Source of the DNA: Micromonospora peucetia
GTDB taxonomy: Bacteria; Actinomycetota; Actinomycetes; Mycobacteriales; Micromonosporaceae
Direction of reading: 5' to 3'
NCBI RefSeq assembly: GCF_900091625.1
Contig: NZ_FMIC01000002.1
Coordinates: 5,394,001-5,458,000, forward strand
DNA length: 64,000 nt
Of the stretch, positions 1-8,443 are shown piece after piece. The notes below the pieces were generated by a model that was not told where the DNA came from, made no database searches, and worked only from the letters and a program-made list of their open reading frames with translations. Within the stretch, counting starts at the first letter, position 1. Each line of letters starts with the position of its first letter. Position numbers and translations under genes: made by a program.

Positions 1-527
1 GCGATGATCATCCGGGGTTCCGGCGCGAGCGCCCGGGCGATCGCGAGCCGTTGCCGCTGGCCGCCGGAGAACTGGTGCGGATAGCGCTCCGCGGCCTCGC
101 CCGGCATCCCGACCCGGTCCAGCAGGTCGGCGACCCGCGTCCGGCGGGCAGCCCCGGTCACCGTGTCCGGCACCCCGTCGAGGAGTTGGGCGCCGATGGT
201 GCGCCGGGGGTTAAGCGACGCGTACGGGTTCTGGAAGACCATCTGGAGCCCGACCTCCGGCACCGGCCGGCGCCGCCAGCCGAGCGGGGTGATCGGGCGG
301 CCGGCGAACCGGATCGTCCCGGCGCTCGGCGCGGCCAGCCCGACCGCCACCCGGGCCAGCGACGACTTGCCGCAGCCGGACTCGCCGACCAGGCCGACGA
401 TCTGGCCCGGCGCCACCTCCAGGCTCACCCCGGCCACCGCCCGGACCGGCCCCCGGCCGCGCGGCTTGTACTCCACCTCGACGTCGCTGATCTCGAGCAG
501 GCTGCCCGATCCGACCGGCTCGTTCAT
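1..527 (-). CDS. Peptide ABC transporter ATPase, DppF/OppF type (partial, left edge)
   Basis: Second ATPase of a peptide ABC importer, powering uptake through the two permeases encoded upstream. The window cuts the gene and about 175 codons remain. They hold Walker A GESGCGKSS at residues 48-56, a Q-loop MVFQNPYASLNP typical of DppF/OppF, and the signature FSGGQRQR. Walker B and the C-terminal oligopeptide extension lie beyond base 1. Its ATG overlaps the TGA of the preceding ATPase gene (ATGA), so it is the last visible gene of a five-gene operon. The substrate cannot be read from sequence. The divergent imino-acid catabolic genes suggest peptides or hydroxyproline-like compounds (inference). 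Confidence 0.93.
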   Translation of the reverse strand, partial: MNEPVGSGSLLEISDVEVEYKPRGRGPVRAVAGVSLEVAPGQIVGLVGESGCGKSSLARVAVGLAAPSAGTIRFAGRPITPLGWRRRPVPEVGLQMVFQNPYASLNPRRTIGAQLLDGVPDTVTGAARRTRVADLLDRVGMPGEAAERYPHQFSGGQRQRLAIARALAPEPRMII

Positions 528-1501
528 GCCGCCACCTCCAGGTGCGGACGGACCACGCAGGCCACCGACCGGTCGGCGCCGGCGGGGGACAGCGGGGGAG
601 GCGCGGTGCCGCACGACGGCTCGGCGTACCCGCACCGGGGTTGGAACGGACATCCGGGCGGCGCCTGCCCCGGCGCCGGCGGCCCGCCCGGGATGGGACG
701 CAGCGTGCCGACGGCCTGGGTGCCGTGCGGGCGGGCGCCGAGCAGCGCCGCCGTGTACGGGTGGCGCGGCGCGGTGAGCAGCGCCCCGGTGGGGCCGGTC
801 TCCACCACCCGCCCGGCGTAGAAGACGTACCCGCGGGTGGTGAGCGCGCTGAGCACCCCGAGGTCGTGGGTGATGAAGGCGACGGCCAGCCCGGTCTCGG
901 CGCGCAACTGGTCCAGCAGCGCGAGGATGCCGGCCTGCACCGTCACGTCCAGCGCGGTGGTCGGCTCGTCGGCGATCAGCAGCCGGGGGCGGGCGGCGAG
1001 GGCGATCGCGATGGCCGCCCGCTGCCGCATGCCGCCGGAGAACTGGTGCGGGTACGCCCGCACCGCCCGCTGCGGGTCGGGGATGCGGACCTGGTCGAGC
1101 AGTTCCACCGCCCGCCGGTCCGCCGCGCGCCGATCCAGGCCCAGGTGGACCTGCATGTGTTCGGTCAGTTGCCGGCCCACCGTGAGCATCGGGTGCAGCG
1201 CGGCGGTGGGGTCCTGGAAGACCATCGCGATCCCGGCCCCGCGCACCTTCTGCCAGCGCTTCGTGTCCAGGTTGAGCAGTTCGGTCCCGTCGAACCGGGC
1301 CGATCCGGTGACCTTGGCGCCGGCGGGCAGCAGCCCGAGCAGGGTCTGCGCGGTGAGGCTCTTGCCGCACCCGCTCTCCCCGGCGATGCCGACCATCTCA
1401 CCCTCACCGACGGTGAACGACACGTCGTGCAGGATCGGCAGCGGCCCCGTGGGGCCGGGCAGGGTGACGGCCAGGGAGTCGACCTCGAGCAGCGGTCGCA
1501 T
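524..1501 (-). CDS. Peptide ABC transporter ATPase, DppD/OppD type
   Basis: First ATPase of the peptide importer, 325 aa, a normal length for the family. Walker A GESGCGKSL is at residues 41-49, the Q-loop reads MVFQDPTAAL, the signature is FSGGMRQR, and Walker B is LLIADEPTTALD. The C-terminus carries the oligopeptide-transporter extension with a CPFQPRC motif. The chosen ATG has a ribosome site AAGGGACG just upstream; longer readings extend into the permease gene. It starts 2 bp after the TGA of the upstream permease and overlaps the next ATPase by 4 bp, which indicates tight co-translation. Confidence 0.94.
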   Translation of the reverse strand: MRPLLEVDSLAVTLPGPTGPLPILHDVSFTVGEGEMVGIAGESGCGKSLTAQTLLGLLPAGAKVTGSARFDGTELLNLDTKRWQKVRGAGIAMVFQDPTAALHPMLTVGRQLTEHMQVHLGLDRRAADRRAVELLDQVRIPDPQRAVRAYPHQFSGGMRQRAAIAIALAARPRLLIADEPTTALDVTVQAGILALLDQLRAETGLAVAFITHDLGVLSALTTRGYVFYAGRVVETGPTGALLTAPRHPYTAALLGARPHGTQAVGTLRPIPGGPPAPGQAPPGCPFQPRCGYAEPSCGTAPPPLSPAGADRSVACVVRPHLEVAA

Positions 1502-1503
1502 TC

Positions 1504-2421
1504 TCAACGTCCCTTCGCGTAGCGGGGGTCGATCCGGTCGCGCAGCGCGTCGCCGAGCACGTTGAAGGCCATCACCACGGTGAGGATGGCCAGGCCGGGG
1601 AAGACGCTGACCCACCACATGGAGAGGTCCTGCGAGCCGAGCGCCACCATCGAGCCCCACTCGGCGGCCGGCGGGCGGGGACCGAGACCGAGGAAGGACA
1701 GCGCGGAGAGCAGCAGCACGGCGTTGCCGAGCTCCAGGGTGGCCAGCACGATCGCCGGCCCCACGCTGTTGGGCAGGACGTCGCGGCGCAGCGCGCGGAC
1801 CGGCCCGATGCCGAGCAGCCGGGCGGCGCTGAGATAGTCCTCGCCGCGCATGGTCAGCACGGCGCTGCGGATGACCCGGGCGTAGACCGGCCAGGAGACG
1901 ATGACCAGCGCGAGGACGGCGTTGCGGGTGCTGGGCCCGAACGCGGCGGTCACCGCCATCGCCAGGATGATCTGCGGGAACGCGAAGACCAGGTCCGTCA
2001 GGCGCATCAGCGCCTCGTCGACGAACCGGCCCACGTAGCCGGCGACCAGGCCGAGCAGGCCGCCGATCAGCAGGGCGAGCGAGACGATGGCGAGCGCGAG
2101 CGGGATCGACAGGCGCGAACCGTGGATCACCCGGCTGAACACGTCCCGGCCGAGGGAGTCGGTGCCGAACCAGTGCGTGCCCGACGGCGGGGCGTACGCG
2201 TCCGGGCTCTGCGCCAACGGGTCGTACGGCGCGACGAGCGGGGCGAACAGCGCCGTCAGCAGCCACCCGCCGAGGATGACCAGGGCCACCACGGCGATCG
2301 GCTGCCGCCAGATGGGCCGCCCGGTCGAGCGACCGCGCAGCCGGCCCAGCAACCGGCGCCGGGCCAGCGCGTCGGTCGCCTTCGGGTCGGGCGCCACGGG
2401 GTCGGGTGTGAGTGTGGTCAT
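1504..2421 (-). CDS. Peptide ABC transporter permease, DppC type
   Basis: Inner-membrane permease of the importer, 305 aa. An N-terminal cytoplasmic stretch leads into a first membrane helix (about residues 38-60). The OppC-type periplasmic segment PYDPLAQSP and WFGTDSLGRDVFSR follow, then a BPD-transporter core with five further helices. The EAA-type loop reads LSAARLLGIGPVRAL, followed by DVLPNSV. The ATG overlaps the TGA of the DppB-type gene (ATGA). It partners DppB to form the translocation pore. Confidence 0.94.
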   Translation of the reverse strand: MTTLTPDPVAPDPKATDALARRRLLGRLRGRSTGRPIWRQPIAVVALVILGGWLLTALFAPLVAPYDPLAQSPDAYAPPSGTHWFGTDSLGRDVFSRVIHGSRLSIPLALAIVSLALLIGGLLGLVAGYVGRFVDEALMRLTDLVFAFPQIILAMAVTAAFGPSTRNAVLALVIVSWPVYARVIRSAVLTMRGEDYLSAARLLGIGPVRALRRDVLPNSVGPAIVLATLELGNAVLLLSALSFLGLGPRPPAAEWGSMVALGSQDLSMWWVSVFPGLAILTVVMAFNVLGDALRDRIDPRYAKGR

Positions 2422-3506
2422 GACAGCCGGATCCTCGGGTCGATGAGCCCGTACAGCAGGTCGACGGTGAGGTTGACCAGCGTGTAGACCAGCGCCACGA
2501 ACAGGCTGACGCCGAGGATCGCGGGCAGGTCCAGCGCCGTCGCGCTGCGGTACGCGTACTGGCCGAGGCCCGGCCAGCCGAAGATGTTCTCCACCAGCAC
2601 CGTGCCGGAGAGCAACGAGGCGAAGGCCAGACCGGAGACGGTGATCACCGGGACCAGCCCGGCCCGCAGCAGGTGCCGGCGGAACACCACCCGGGCGGGC
2701 AGGCCCTTCGCGTACGCGGCCCGGATGTAGTCCTGCTGGAGCACCTCCAGCATGGACGAGCGGACGAACCGGACCAGCATCGCCACGGTCAGGCTGGTCA
2801 GCACGAGCACCGGCAGGATCAGGTGCTGGGCGGCGTCCCAGGCGACGTCCCACTGCCCGGCGACGGCGGCGTCGACCGTGTACATCCCGGTCACCGTCGG
2901 CGGTGGGCTGAAGTCGGTGGAGAGCCGGCCGCCGCTGGGCGCGAGGCCGAGTTGGTAGAAGAACACGTAGAGCACGACGAGCGACAGCCAGAACGGCGGG
3001 GTGGAGAGGCCGAGCAGCGCGCCGACGCGGATCAGCTGGTCGGTGATCCGGCCGTTGCGGACGGCGGCGAGCATGCCGATCCCGGTGCCGATCAGCAGCG
3101 CCAGCACCATGGTGGGGATGGCCAGTTCCATGGTCGCCGGCACGTACTGGAACAGGTCGTCCGTGACGGTCCGGCCGGTCTGCTGGGAGATCCCGAGGTC
3201 ACCCGTCAGCAAGTTGCCCAGGTACTGGAAGTACTGCACGTACAGCGGCTGGTCCAGGCCCCACTTCTCGCGGAACGCGGCCACCGTCGCCGGGTCGTTG
3301 AGCGCCTGGTCGGAGAGGTTGGCCGTGACCGGGTCGCCGGGCACCACCGTGACCAGGCCGAACGTCACGATCGTGACGCCCAGCAGCAGGCCGGCGGTGA
3401 TGGCCACCCGCTTGACCAGGAACAGCAGCAGTGAGCGGTGCGGCCGGGGCCGGGACACGGTCGTGGTGACCGTGCCCGGCTCGGCGTCGTCGACTGTCGT
3501 CGTCAT
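2418..3506 (-). CDS. Peptide ABC transporter permease, DppB type
   Basis: Permease of 362 aa. A 30-residue cytoplasmic N-terminus precedes the first membrane helix (LFLVKRVAITAGLLLGVTIV). Next come the DppB/OppB hallmark VVPGDPV, a large external loop, and the membrane core with the coupling-loop segment QDYIRAAYAKGLPARVVFRRHLLR. It ends in IDPRIRLS, typical of this family. It lies 7 bp downstream of the binding-protein gene and overlaps the next permease by 4 bp. Confidence 0.94.
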   Translation of the reverse strand: MTTTVDDAEPGTVTTTVSRPRPHRSLLLFLVKRVAITAGLLLGVTIVTFGLVTVVPGDPVTANLSDQALNDPATVAAFREKWGLDQPLYVQYFQYLGNLLTGDLGISQQTGRTVTDDLFQYVPATMELAIPTMVLALLIGTGIGMLAAVRNGRITDQLIRVGALLGLSTPPFWLSLVVLYVFFYQLGLAPSGGRLSTDFSPPPTVTGMYTVDAAVAGQWDVAWDAAQHLILPVLVLTSLTVAMLVRFVRSSMLEVLQQDYIRAAYAKGLPARVVFRRHLLRAGLVPVITVSGLAFASLLSGTVLVENIFGWPGLGQYAYRSATALDLPAILGVSLFVALVYTLVNLTVDLLYGLIDPRIRLS

Positions 3507-3513
3507 GGAGTGA

Positions 3514-5121
3514 CTACTTCCGGCCCACCGAGGCGAGGTCGACCTGCCAACCGGCGGCGGTGTAGTCCGTGCCGGTCAGGTCGCCGCTCGCCACCACGGT
3601 GGAGGAGTTGCTGGCCAGGACGAGGTACGGCGAGGCGGCGTTCATCGCCCGCTGCCAGTCCTGCATGGCGGTGGCCCGGGCGGCCAGGTCGAGGGTCTCG
3701 GTGACCTTCTTGCCGGCGGCCACGACGGCCGGGTCGGCCCGCTCCACCGTCCAGCCCGAGCGCAGCGCGGTGGCCTGGCCGGGGGACATGTTGTTGATCA
3801 GCGAGTCGGCGACCGGGTAGTTGAGGCTCTGCGGGGTGAATCCGAGGGCCATCTTGCCCGTACGCATCTCGTCGAGGAACGTGGTCAGCGGCTGCGGGGT
3901 CAGCTCCAGCTTGATGCCGGCCTCGGCGGCGTCGCCCTGCACCTTGGTTGCCACCGTGCCCAGGTCGACCCCCTTGTAGGTGATGGCCGGGTAGTTGAAC
4001 TTGACCGTGGGGTTGGTCAGGCCCGCCTCGGTGAGCAACGCCTTGGCCTTCGCCACGTCACGCTTCGACTCCTCACCGGCGGGCAGCGCGCCCGGGTAGG
4101 CGGGGGCCACCAGCCCGGCGCCGGGGGCGGCGCCCTTGCCGTACAGCCCGGCGATGCCCTGGTAGTCGATGGCGGCGCGCAGCGCCTGGTTGAACTTCGG
4201 GTTCGCGGTCACCCCGGAAACGGCCGGGTCGGCGTTGAGGAAGAGGAAGTAGACGGTGTCCTGCATGGCGGAGGTCTTCAGCGTGTCCGGCAACCCCTCC
4301 AGCAGCTTGCCGGAGATGTCCAGCGCGATCTCCGAGCCGCCGGCCCGCTGCATGGTCAGCTTCTGGGTCTGCACGTCCATGTTGCGCAGCACGACCCGGC
4401 TGAACTCGGGCTTGGTGCCCCAGTAGTTGGGGTTGGCCTCCAGCACCACCTGCGACGACGGGTCGTACGACTTCAGCACGTACGGGCCGCTGCCGATCGA
4501 GTTGGTGTCGAGGTACTGCTGCGCGGTGTCGCTCTTCGCGGCGTCGGCGGCGTCCGTCGCGCCGTGCTCCTTGGCGACCTTGGAGTTGACCACCCCGGTC
4601 GACGGCATCGAGAGCACCACCGGGATGTTCGGGTCGGCGGTCGCCGAGGTGACCACCACGGTCCGCTCGTCGGTCTTGGCGACCGTGAGGCCGCTGACCA
4701 TGACCGCCGGGCTGGCCTTGACGTTCTTCAGCCGGTTGAGGGAGAAGACCACGTCGTCGGCGGTCAGCGCGGTGCCGTCGGAGAACTTCACGCCCTCGCG
4801 CAGCTTGAAGGTGAAGGTCTTCGCGTCGGCGGAGGCCTCGTACGACTCGGCCAGTGCCGGGACCGGCTTGCTGACGTCCGAGCCCTTGAAGGTCAGCAGG
4901 GTGTCGTAGAGGGAGTGCACGGCGGTGAGGCCGGTCGCCTCGTAGATCCGGCCGGGGTCGAGGGTCTTGAGGACGAACGAGGTGTTGACGGTGAGGGTCT
5001 TTGCCGAACCACCGTTACCGTTTCCTCCGCTGCCGCCCGCGCTGCACGCGGTGCTGGAGGCTATGACCAGCGCCGCCAGAGCGATCGCTCCGACGCGGAG
5101 CCGGCGAGGGGACACCGACAT
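3514..5121 (-). CDS. Peptide-binding lipoprotein of ABC transporter (SBP family 5)
   Basis: Extracellular solute-binding lipoprotein, 535 aa, that delivers peptide-like substrates to the DppBC pore. The N-terminus is a lipoprotein signal (hydrophobic ALAALVIASSTAC, lipobox Cys near residue 24), then a Gly/Ser/Asn-rich linker and an SBP_bac_5 fold. The ATG is chosen because AAGGTAGGAAC lies at the right distance; the longer reading has no lipoprotein signal at its start. It is the first gene of the operon and diverges from the XRE regulator at 5425. The shared intergenic region contains repeated operator-like elements. Confidence 0.93.
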   Translation of the reverse strand: MSVSPRRLRVGAIALAALVIASSTACSAGGSGGNGNGGSAKTLTVNTSFVLKTLDPGRIYEATGLTAVHSLYDTLLTFKGSDVSKPVPALAESYEASADAKTFTFKLREGVKFSDGTALTADDVVFSLNRLKNVKASPAVMVSGLTVAKTDERTVVVTSATADPNIPVVLSMPSTGVVNSKVAKEHGATDAADAAKSDTAQQYLDTNSIGSGPYVLKSYDPSSQVVLEANPNYWGTKPEFSRVVLRNMDVQTQKLTMQRAGGSEIALDISGKLLEGLPDTLKTSAMQDTVYFLFLNADPAVSGVTANPKFNQALRAAIDYQGIAGLYGKGAAPGAGLVAPAYPGALPAGEESKRDVAKAKALLTEAGLTNPTVKFNYPAITYKGVDLGTVATKVQGDAAEAGIKLELTPQPLTTFLDEMRTGKMALGFTPQSLNYPVADSLINNMSPGQATALRSGWTVERADPAVVAAGKKVTETLDLAARATAMQDWQRAMNAASPYLVLASNSSTVVASGDLTGTDYTAAGWQVDLASVGRK

Positions 5122-5316
5122 GCTGTTCCTACCTTCGTATGGACCGGCCCGTGCGAGACGGGCTCTGGGGGGTTGTCGTGCCCGGCGTCGCCGGTGACGC
5201 CGCGGCCGGGCCGCTGGTGCCAACCGATGGCGGCCCGCGGGGCTTCGCCCGGACACCGTCATGAGGTTGGATGTGTCCGGACGGAACTCCTGTCCGGTTC
5301 GTGCCCCGACGTCGCT

Positions 5317-5398
5317 TGTCTAGTTGCACCAAACACGTTCGCCTTGTGTTTGACCATGCTAGACAGCAGCGTATAGTTACGTCAAACATTTCTAGCCA
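5317..5398. promoter_or_regulatory. Operator-like repeats between peptide-transporter operon and XRE regulator
   Basis: Two 20-bp elements, 5317-5336 and 5346-5365, form an imperfect inverted pair with a 9-bp spacer. Each joins TGTCTAG to a CAAACAC end. A third related element at 5381-5398 has GTCAAAC and CTAGCCA. The middle copy covers the -35 of the plus-strand promoter and the third sits just after its -10. Binding by the adjacent XRE regulator is inferred. Confidence 0.5.
5350..5377 (+). promoter_or_regulatory. Predicted sigma70-type promoter for the XRE regulator operon
   Basis: A -35 TTGACC at 5350-5355 and a -10 TATAGT at 5372-5377 are separated by 16 bp, about 47 bp before the ATG at 5425. 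A weaker minus-strand candidate for the peptide transporter has -35 TTGACG (5385-5380) and a poor -10 near 5360. Overlap with the operator repeats suggests repression of both directions. Confidence 0.5.
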
Positions 5399-5424
5399 CA
5401 CTGTTTTGGAACGAGGAAAGACGC

Positions 5425-5961
5425 ATGCTCGGTGACCAGCTCCGCGACCTGCGCCAGCAGCACTCCCTGACGCTGCGCCAGCTCGCGGCCGCGGCCGACG
5501 TGTCACCCGCCCTGCTCAGCCAGATCGAGAATGGCGCGACAGACCCCAGCTTGGCCACTCTGCGTAAGCTCGCCAGGGTCTTCGACACCTCCATCGCGGC
5601 GCTCTTCTCCGAGCCGGACGCACCGCTGGTGCACATCAGCCGGCCCGGCTCGCGGACCCGGCTCGCCGCACCCCCCGGGCAGATCGCCTACGACCGGCTC
5701 ACCCCGGGGCGGGGCGACCTGGAGGTGCTCGAAGCCGAGCTGGCACCCGGCGACGCCAGCTCCGCCGAGCCGTGGGCGCACCCCTCGACCGAGTGCGCGA
5801 TCGCCGTCATCGGCGAGGTCGTCGCCGAGATCGGTGGCGAGAAGCACGTGCTGAGTACCGGCGAGGCGATCACCTTCGACTCCCGACTGCCCCACCTCTA
5901 CCGCAACGCCAGCGACCAGCGAGCCCGGCTCATCATCGCGGTCACCCCGCCGACCCCCTGA
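5425..5961 (+). CDS. XRE-family regulator with C-terminal cupin
   Basis: DNA-binding transcription regulator of 178 aa. Residues 6-60 are a helix-turn-helix XRE domain (LRQLAAAADVSPALLSQIEN as recognition region). Residues 95-175 are a small cupin barrel that in this family binds a small effector. The ATG has GAGGAAAG upstream. It is the first gene of a rightward cluster of amino-acid catabolic genes and diverges from the peptide importer, so it probably controls both. The likely operators are the TGTCTAG/CAAACAC repeats at 5317-5398. The effector is unknown; a substrate of the pathway is the natural guess. Confidence 0.92.
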   Translation: MLGDQLRDLRQQHSLTLRQLAAAADVSPALLSQIENGATDPSLATLRKLARVFDTSIAALFSEPDAPLVHISRPGSRTRLAAPPGQIAYDRLTPGRGDLEVLEAELAPGDASSAEPWAHPSTECAIAVIGEVVAEIGGEKHVLSTGEAITFDSRLPHLYRNASDQRARLIIAVTPPTP

Positions 5962-6034
5962 CCCCACCCGGCACGTCACCCGGCCCGCGTCGCGCACGTG
6001 GGCGGTACGACGCCGCCCGTCGAAAGGACCAGAA

Positions 6035-6955
6035 GTGGACCGTGACAGCGTCGACTGGTTCGGCTATCTCCCGGCCGTCACCACCCCGTTCACCGCCACC
6101 GGCGAGCTGGACCTCGCCGCCTGGCGGGTCCAACTGGACTGGCTCGCCGCCGAGCGGCTGCACGGGCTCATCGTCGGGGGCACCACGGGCGAATGGTTCA
6201 GCCTCACCGAACAGGAGCGCGCCGTGCTGTTCCGGACGGCCGCCGAACAGGTCGGCGACCGGCTCACGGTGCTCGGCGGCTGCAACGCGTACACGCCGGC
6301 CGAGGCGATCCGGCACGCCCAGGCCGCCCAGGACGCCGGCCTGCACGGCATCCTGCTCACCCCGCCGCCGTACGTGGTGCCCACCCGGTCGGAGGTCGTG
6401 GCCTTCTACCGGGCCGTCTCCGAGGCGGTGGACCTGCCGCTCTGCGTCTACAACTGGCCGCGCGGCACGGGCGTCGACCTGGACGCCGACCTGCTGCTGG
6501 AGCTGAGCGAGCTGGACACCGTGGTGGCGGTCAAGAACTCCACCCCGGACTTCGGCGGATTCGTCCGCGGCCTCGTCGCCCTGCGGCACCGGGTGCGCTA
6601 CTTCGGCATCCCCACCAACGAGGTGGGCATCGAGCTGATGACCACGATCGGCGGCGACGGGCTGATGGGAGCCGGCGCCGTCCTCGGCGCCGACCACCCC
6701 GACTTCTTCCGTGCCCTGCGCGCCGGGGACCTCGACCGGGCCCGGGTGCTCGGCGCCCGCGACCGGGTGATCATGGAGGACTGGTTCGGGCCGGACTACG
6801 GCGCCCGGTTCGGCAACGCCCAGGCGATCATGAAGTACGCGCTCACCCTGCGCGGCGTACCGGCCGGTCATGTCCGCGCTCCACTGCTCCCGCTGACCCC
6901 CGCCGAACAGGACCGCGTCCGGGCCACCATGACCCAGCTCGACCTGCTCCCATGA
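6035..6955 (+). CDS. Dihydrodipicolinate synthase/NAL-family lyase, probable pyrroline-hydroxy-carboxylate deaminase
   Basis: Class I aldolase-fold enzyme of 306 aa. It shows GTTGE (residues 49-53), the conserved Tyr139 in VYNWP, and the Schiff-base Lys167 in VAVKNST. The family includes DapA, NanA and the deaminase of the hydroxyproline pathway. The three downstream genes encode a heteromeric dehydrogenase of the D-hydroxyproline/sarcosine type, which makes 1-pyrroline-4-hydroxy-2-carboxylate deaminase the best guess. A lysine-biosynthesis role is less likely in this setting. The GTG start has AAAGGA 6 bp upstream. The stop overlaps the next start (ATGA). No epimerase or semialdehyde dehydrogenase lies in the window. 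Confidence 0.85.
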   Translation: MDRDSVDWFGYLPAVTTPFTATGELDLAAWRVQLDWLAAERLHGLIVGGTTGEWFSLTEQERAVLFRTAAEQVGDRLTVLGGCNAYTPAEAIRHAQAAQDAGLHGILLTPPPYVVPTRSEVVAFYRAVSEAVDLPLCVYNWPRGTGVDLDADLLLELSELDTVVAVKNSTPDFGGFVRGLVALRHRVRYFGIPTNEVGIELMTTIGGDGLMGAGAVLGADHPDFFRALRAGDLDRARVLGARDRVIMEDWFGPDYGARFGNAQAIMKYALTLRGVPAGHVRAPLLPLTPAEQDRVRATMTQLDLLP

Positions 6956-8139
6956 CTACGTACGACACGGCGGTCATCGGCGGCGGCCTGCTCGGCTGCG
7001 CGACCGCCTGGCACCTGGCCCGTGCCGGCAACCGGGTCCTGCTCGTCGAGAAGGACCAGGTCAACCGGCACGCCTCCGGGCAGAACGCGGGCAGCCTGCA
7101 CTTCCAGCTCGAGTTCCGGATGGTCGAGCACGGCGACGACGCGGCCCGTGCGGCGGCCCGCGCGCTCCCGCTGCACCTGGACGCCATGCGGGCCTGGGCC
7201 ACCGTCGAGGACGAGCTCGGTGAGCGGTGCGGGGTGTCCCGCACCGGCGGGTTGATGCTCGCCGAGACCCCGGGGGAGATCGCCGTGCTGGATCGGAAGG
7301 CGGCCCTGGAACGCGAGTACGGCCTCGACGTCGCCGTGCTCTCCGGCCCGGAGCTGCGCCGGTTCGCGCCGTATCTGGCGGACACCGTGCTCGCCGCCGG
7401 TCACGTGCCGGGCGAGGGCAAGGCCAACCCCCGGCTGGTCACCCCGGCACTGGCCCGGGCCGCCGGCCGGTACGGCGCCGTGCTGCGCACCGGCTGCCGG
7501 GTCACCGGGCTGCACCGGCGCGGCCGGCGCTGGGAACTGCGCACCGGGATCGGGCCCGGGGACACCGCCGGCGAGACCCATCTGGCTGACACGGTGGTGC
7601 TCGCCGGCGGGGTCTGGACCGCCGAGTTGGCCGCGATGGCCGACGTCCGGCTGCCGGTCTTCCCGGTCGGGCTGACGATGAGCGCCACCGCCCGCAGCCA
7701 GCCGTTCCTGCCGCACCTGATCCAGCACGTCGGCCGCCGGCTGTCGATGAAGCAGACCGAGGACGGCAACGTGCTGATCGGTGGCGGATGGCCGGCCAAG
7801 CTGGTCAGCCGGGCCGGACGGGTCGACCTGGAGACCAACCCGGAGCTGCGGTACGAGTCGCTGGTCGGCAACGCCGACGCCGCCCGGGTGGTCCCGGCGG
7901 TGTTCGACCTGCCGGTGATCCGGACCTGGACGGGCATGACCACGCTCACCCCGGACCACCTGCCGCTGATCGGTGCGGTCCCGCGCCGGCCCGGACTGTT
8001 CGTCGCCACCGGCGGCTCGGCCTTCACCCTCGGCCTCACCTACGCCCGGCTGCTCGCCGGCATGGTCGTGACCGGCCAGCCCGACCGGTCGATCGAGGAC
8101 TACTCACCCGCCCGTTTCGGAGCGCTGAACTTTGTCTGA
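6952..8139 (+). CDS. FAD-dependent amino-acid dehydrogenase, DAO family (beta-type subunit)
   Basis: Flavoprotein of 395 aa with an N-terminal dinucleotide fold, GGGLLG at residues 10-15, an acidic VEKD end of the second strand, and a C-terminal DAO closing motif (TPDHLPLIGAVP then GLTYARLLAG). It resembles the catalytic FAD subunit of D-hydroxyproline dehydrogenase, sarcosine oxidase beta and DadA. It oxidises a secondary or D-amino acid to an imine. Electrons probably pass to the small 2Fe-2S protein and the large flavoprotein encoded next. Start overlaps the previous stop by 4 bp. Confidence 0.88.
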   Translation: MTTYDTAVIGGGLLGCATAWHLARAGNRVLLVEKDQVNRHASGQNAGSLHFQLEFRMVEHGDDAARAAARALPLHLDAMRAWATVEDELGERCGVSRTGGLMLAETPGEIAVLDRKAALEREYGLDVAVLSGPELRRFAPYLADTVLAAGHVPGEGKANPRLVTPALARAAGRYGAVLRTGCRVTGLHRRGRRWELRTGIGPGDTAGETHLADTVVLAGGVWTAELAAMADVRLPVFPVGLTMSATARSQPFLPHLIQHVGRRLSMKQTEDGNVLIGGGWPAKLVSRAGRVDLETNPELRYESLVGNADAARVVPAVFDLPVIRTWTGMTTLTPDHLPLIGAVPRRPGLFVATGGSAFTLGLTYARLLAGMVVTGQPDRSIEDYSPARFGALNFV

Positions 8140-8443
8140 ACACCGCCCGTCGCACCCTGCGGACGCGCCGAGGCGCACCCCGATGGGCCGACCCGCGCCG
8201 GTCACCATCGAGGTCGACGGGCGGCCGGTTGCCGCCCACCCGGGCGAGTCGCTGGCCACCGCGCTGCTCGCCGCCGGTGAACGGGCCGTCGGCACCACGC
8301 GCGGCGGCGCGCGGCGGGCGCCCTACTGCAACATGGGGATCTGCTTCGAGTGCGTCGTCACCGTGGACGACCTGCCCTGCCAGCGGTCCTGTCTGGTCCG
8401 GGTACGGGCCGACATGCGGGTCCGCACGGCGGCGCCCCGATGA
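8132..8443 (+). CDS. Small 2Fe-2S ferredoxin-like dehydrogenase subunit (HcnA/SoxA N-terminal type)
   Basis: Electron-transfer subunit of 103 aa with a plant-ferredoxin-type cysteine cluster: Cys66, Cys71, Cys74 and probably Cys87. Single-cluster proteins of this size form the gamma subunit of hydroxyproline dehydrogenases and correspond to HcnA of cyanide synthase. The start is taken as TTG at 8132, with GGAG 9 bp upstream and an 8-bp overlap with the DAO gene. An in-frame ATG at 8183 would remove 17 residues and has a poor ribosome site. Confidence 0.85.
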   Translation: MSEHRPSHPADAPRRTPMGRPAPVTIEVDGRPVAAHPGESLATALLAAGERAVGTTRGGARRAPYCNMGICFECVVTVDDLPCQRSCLVRVRADMRVRTAAPR

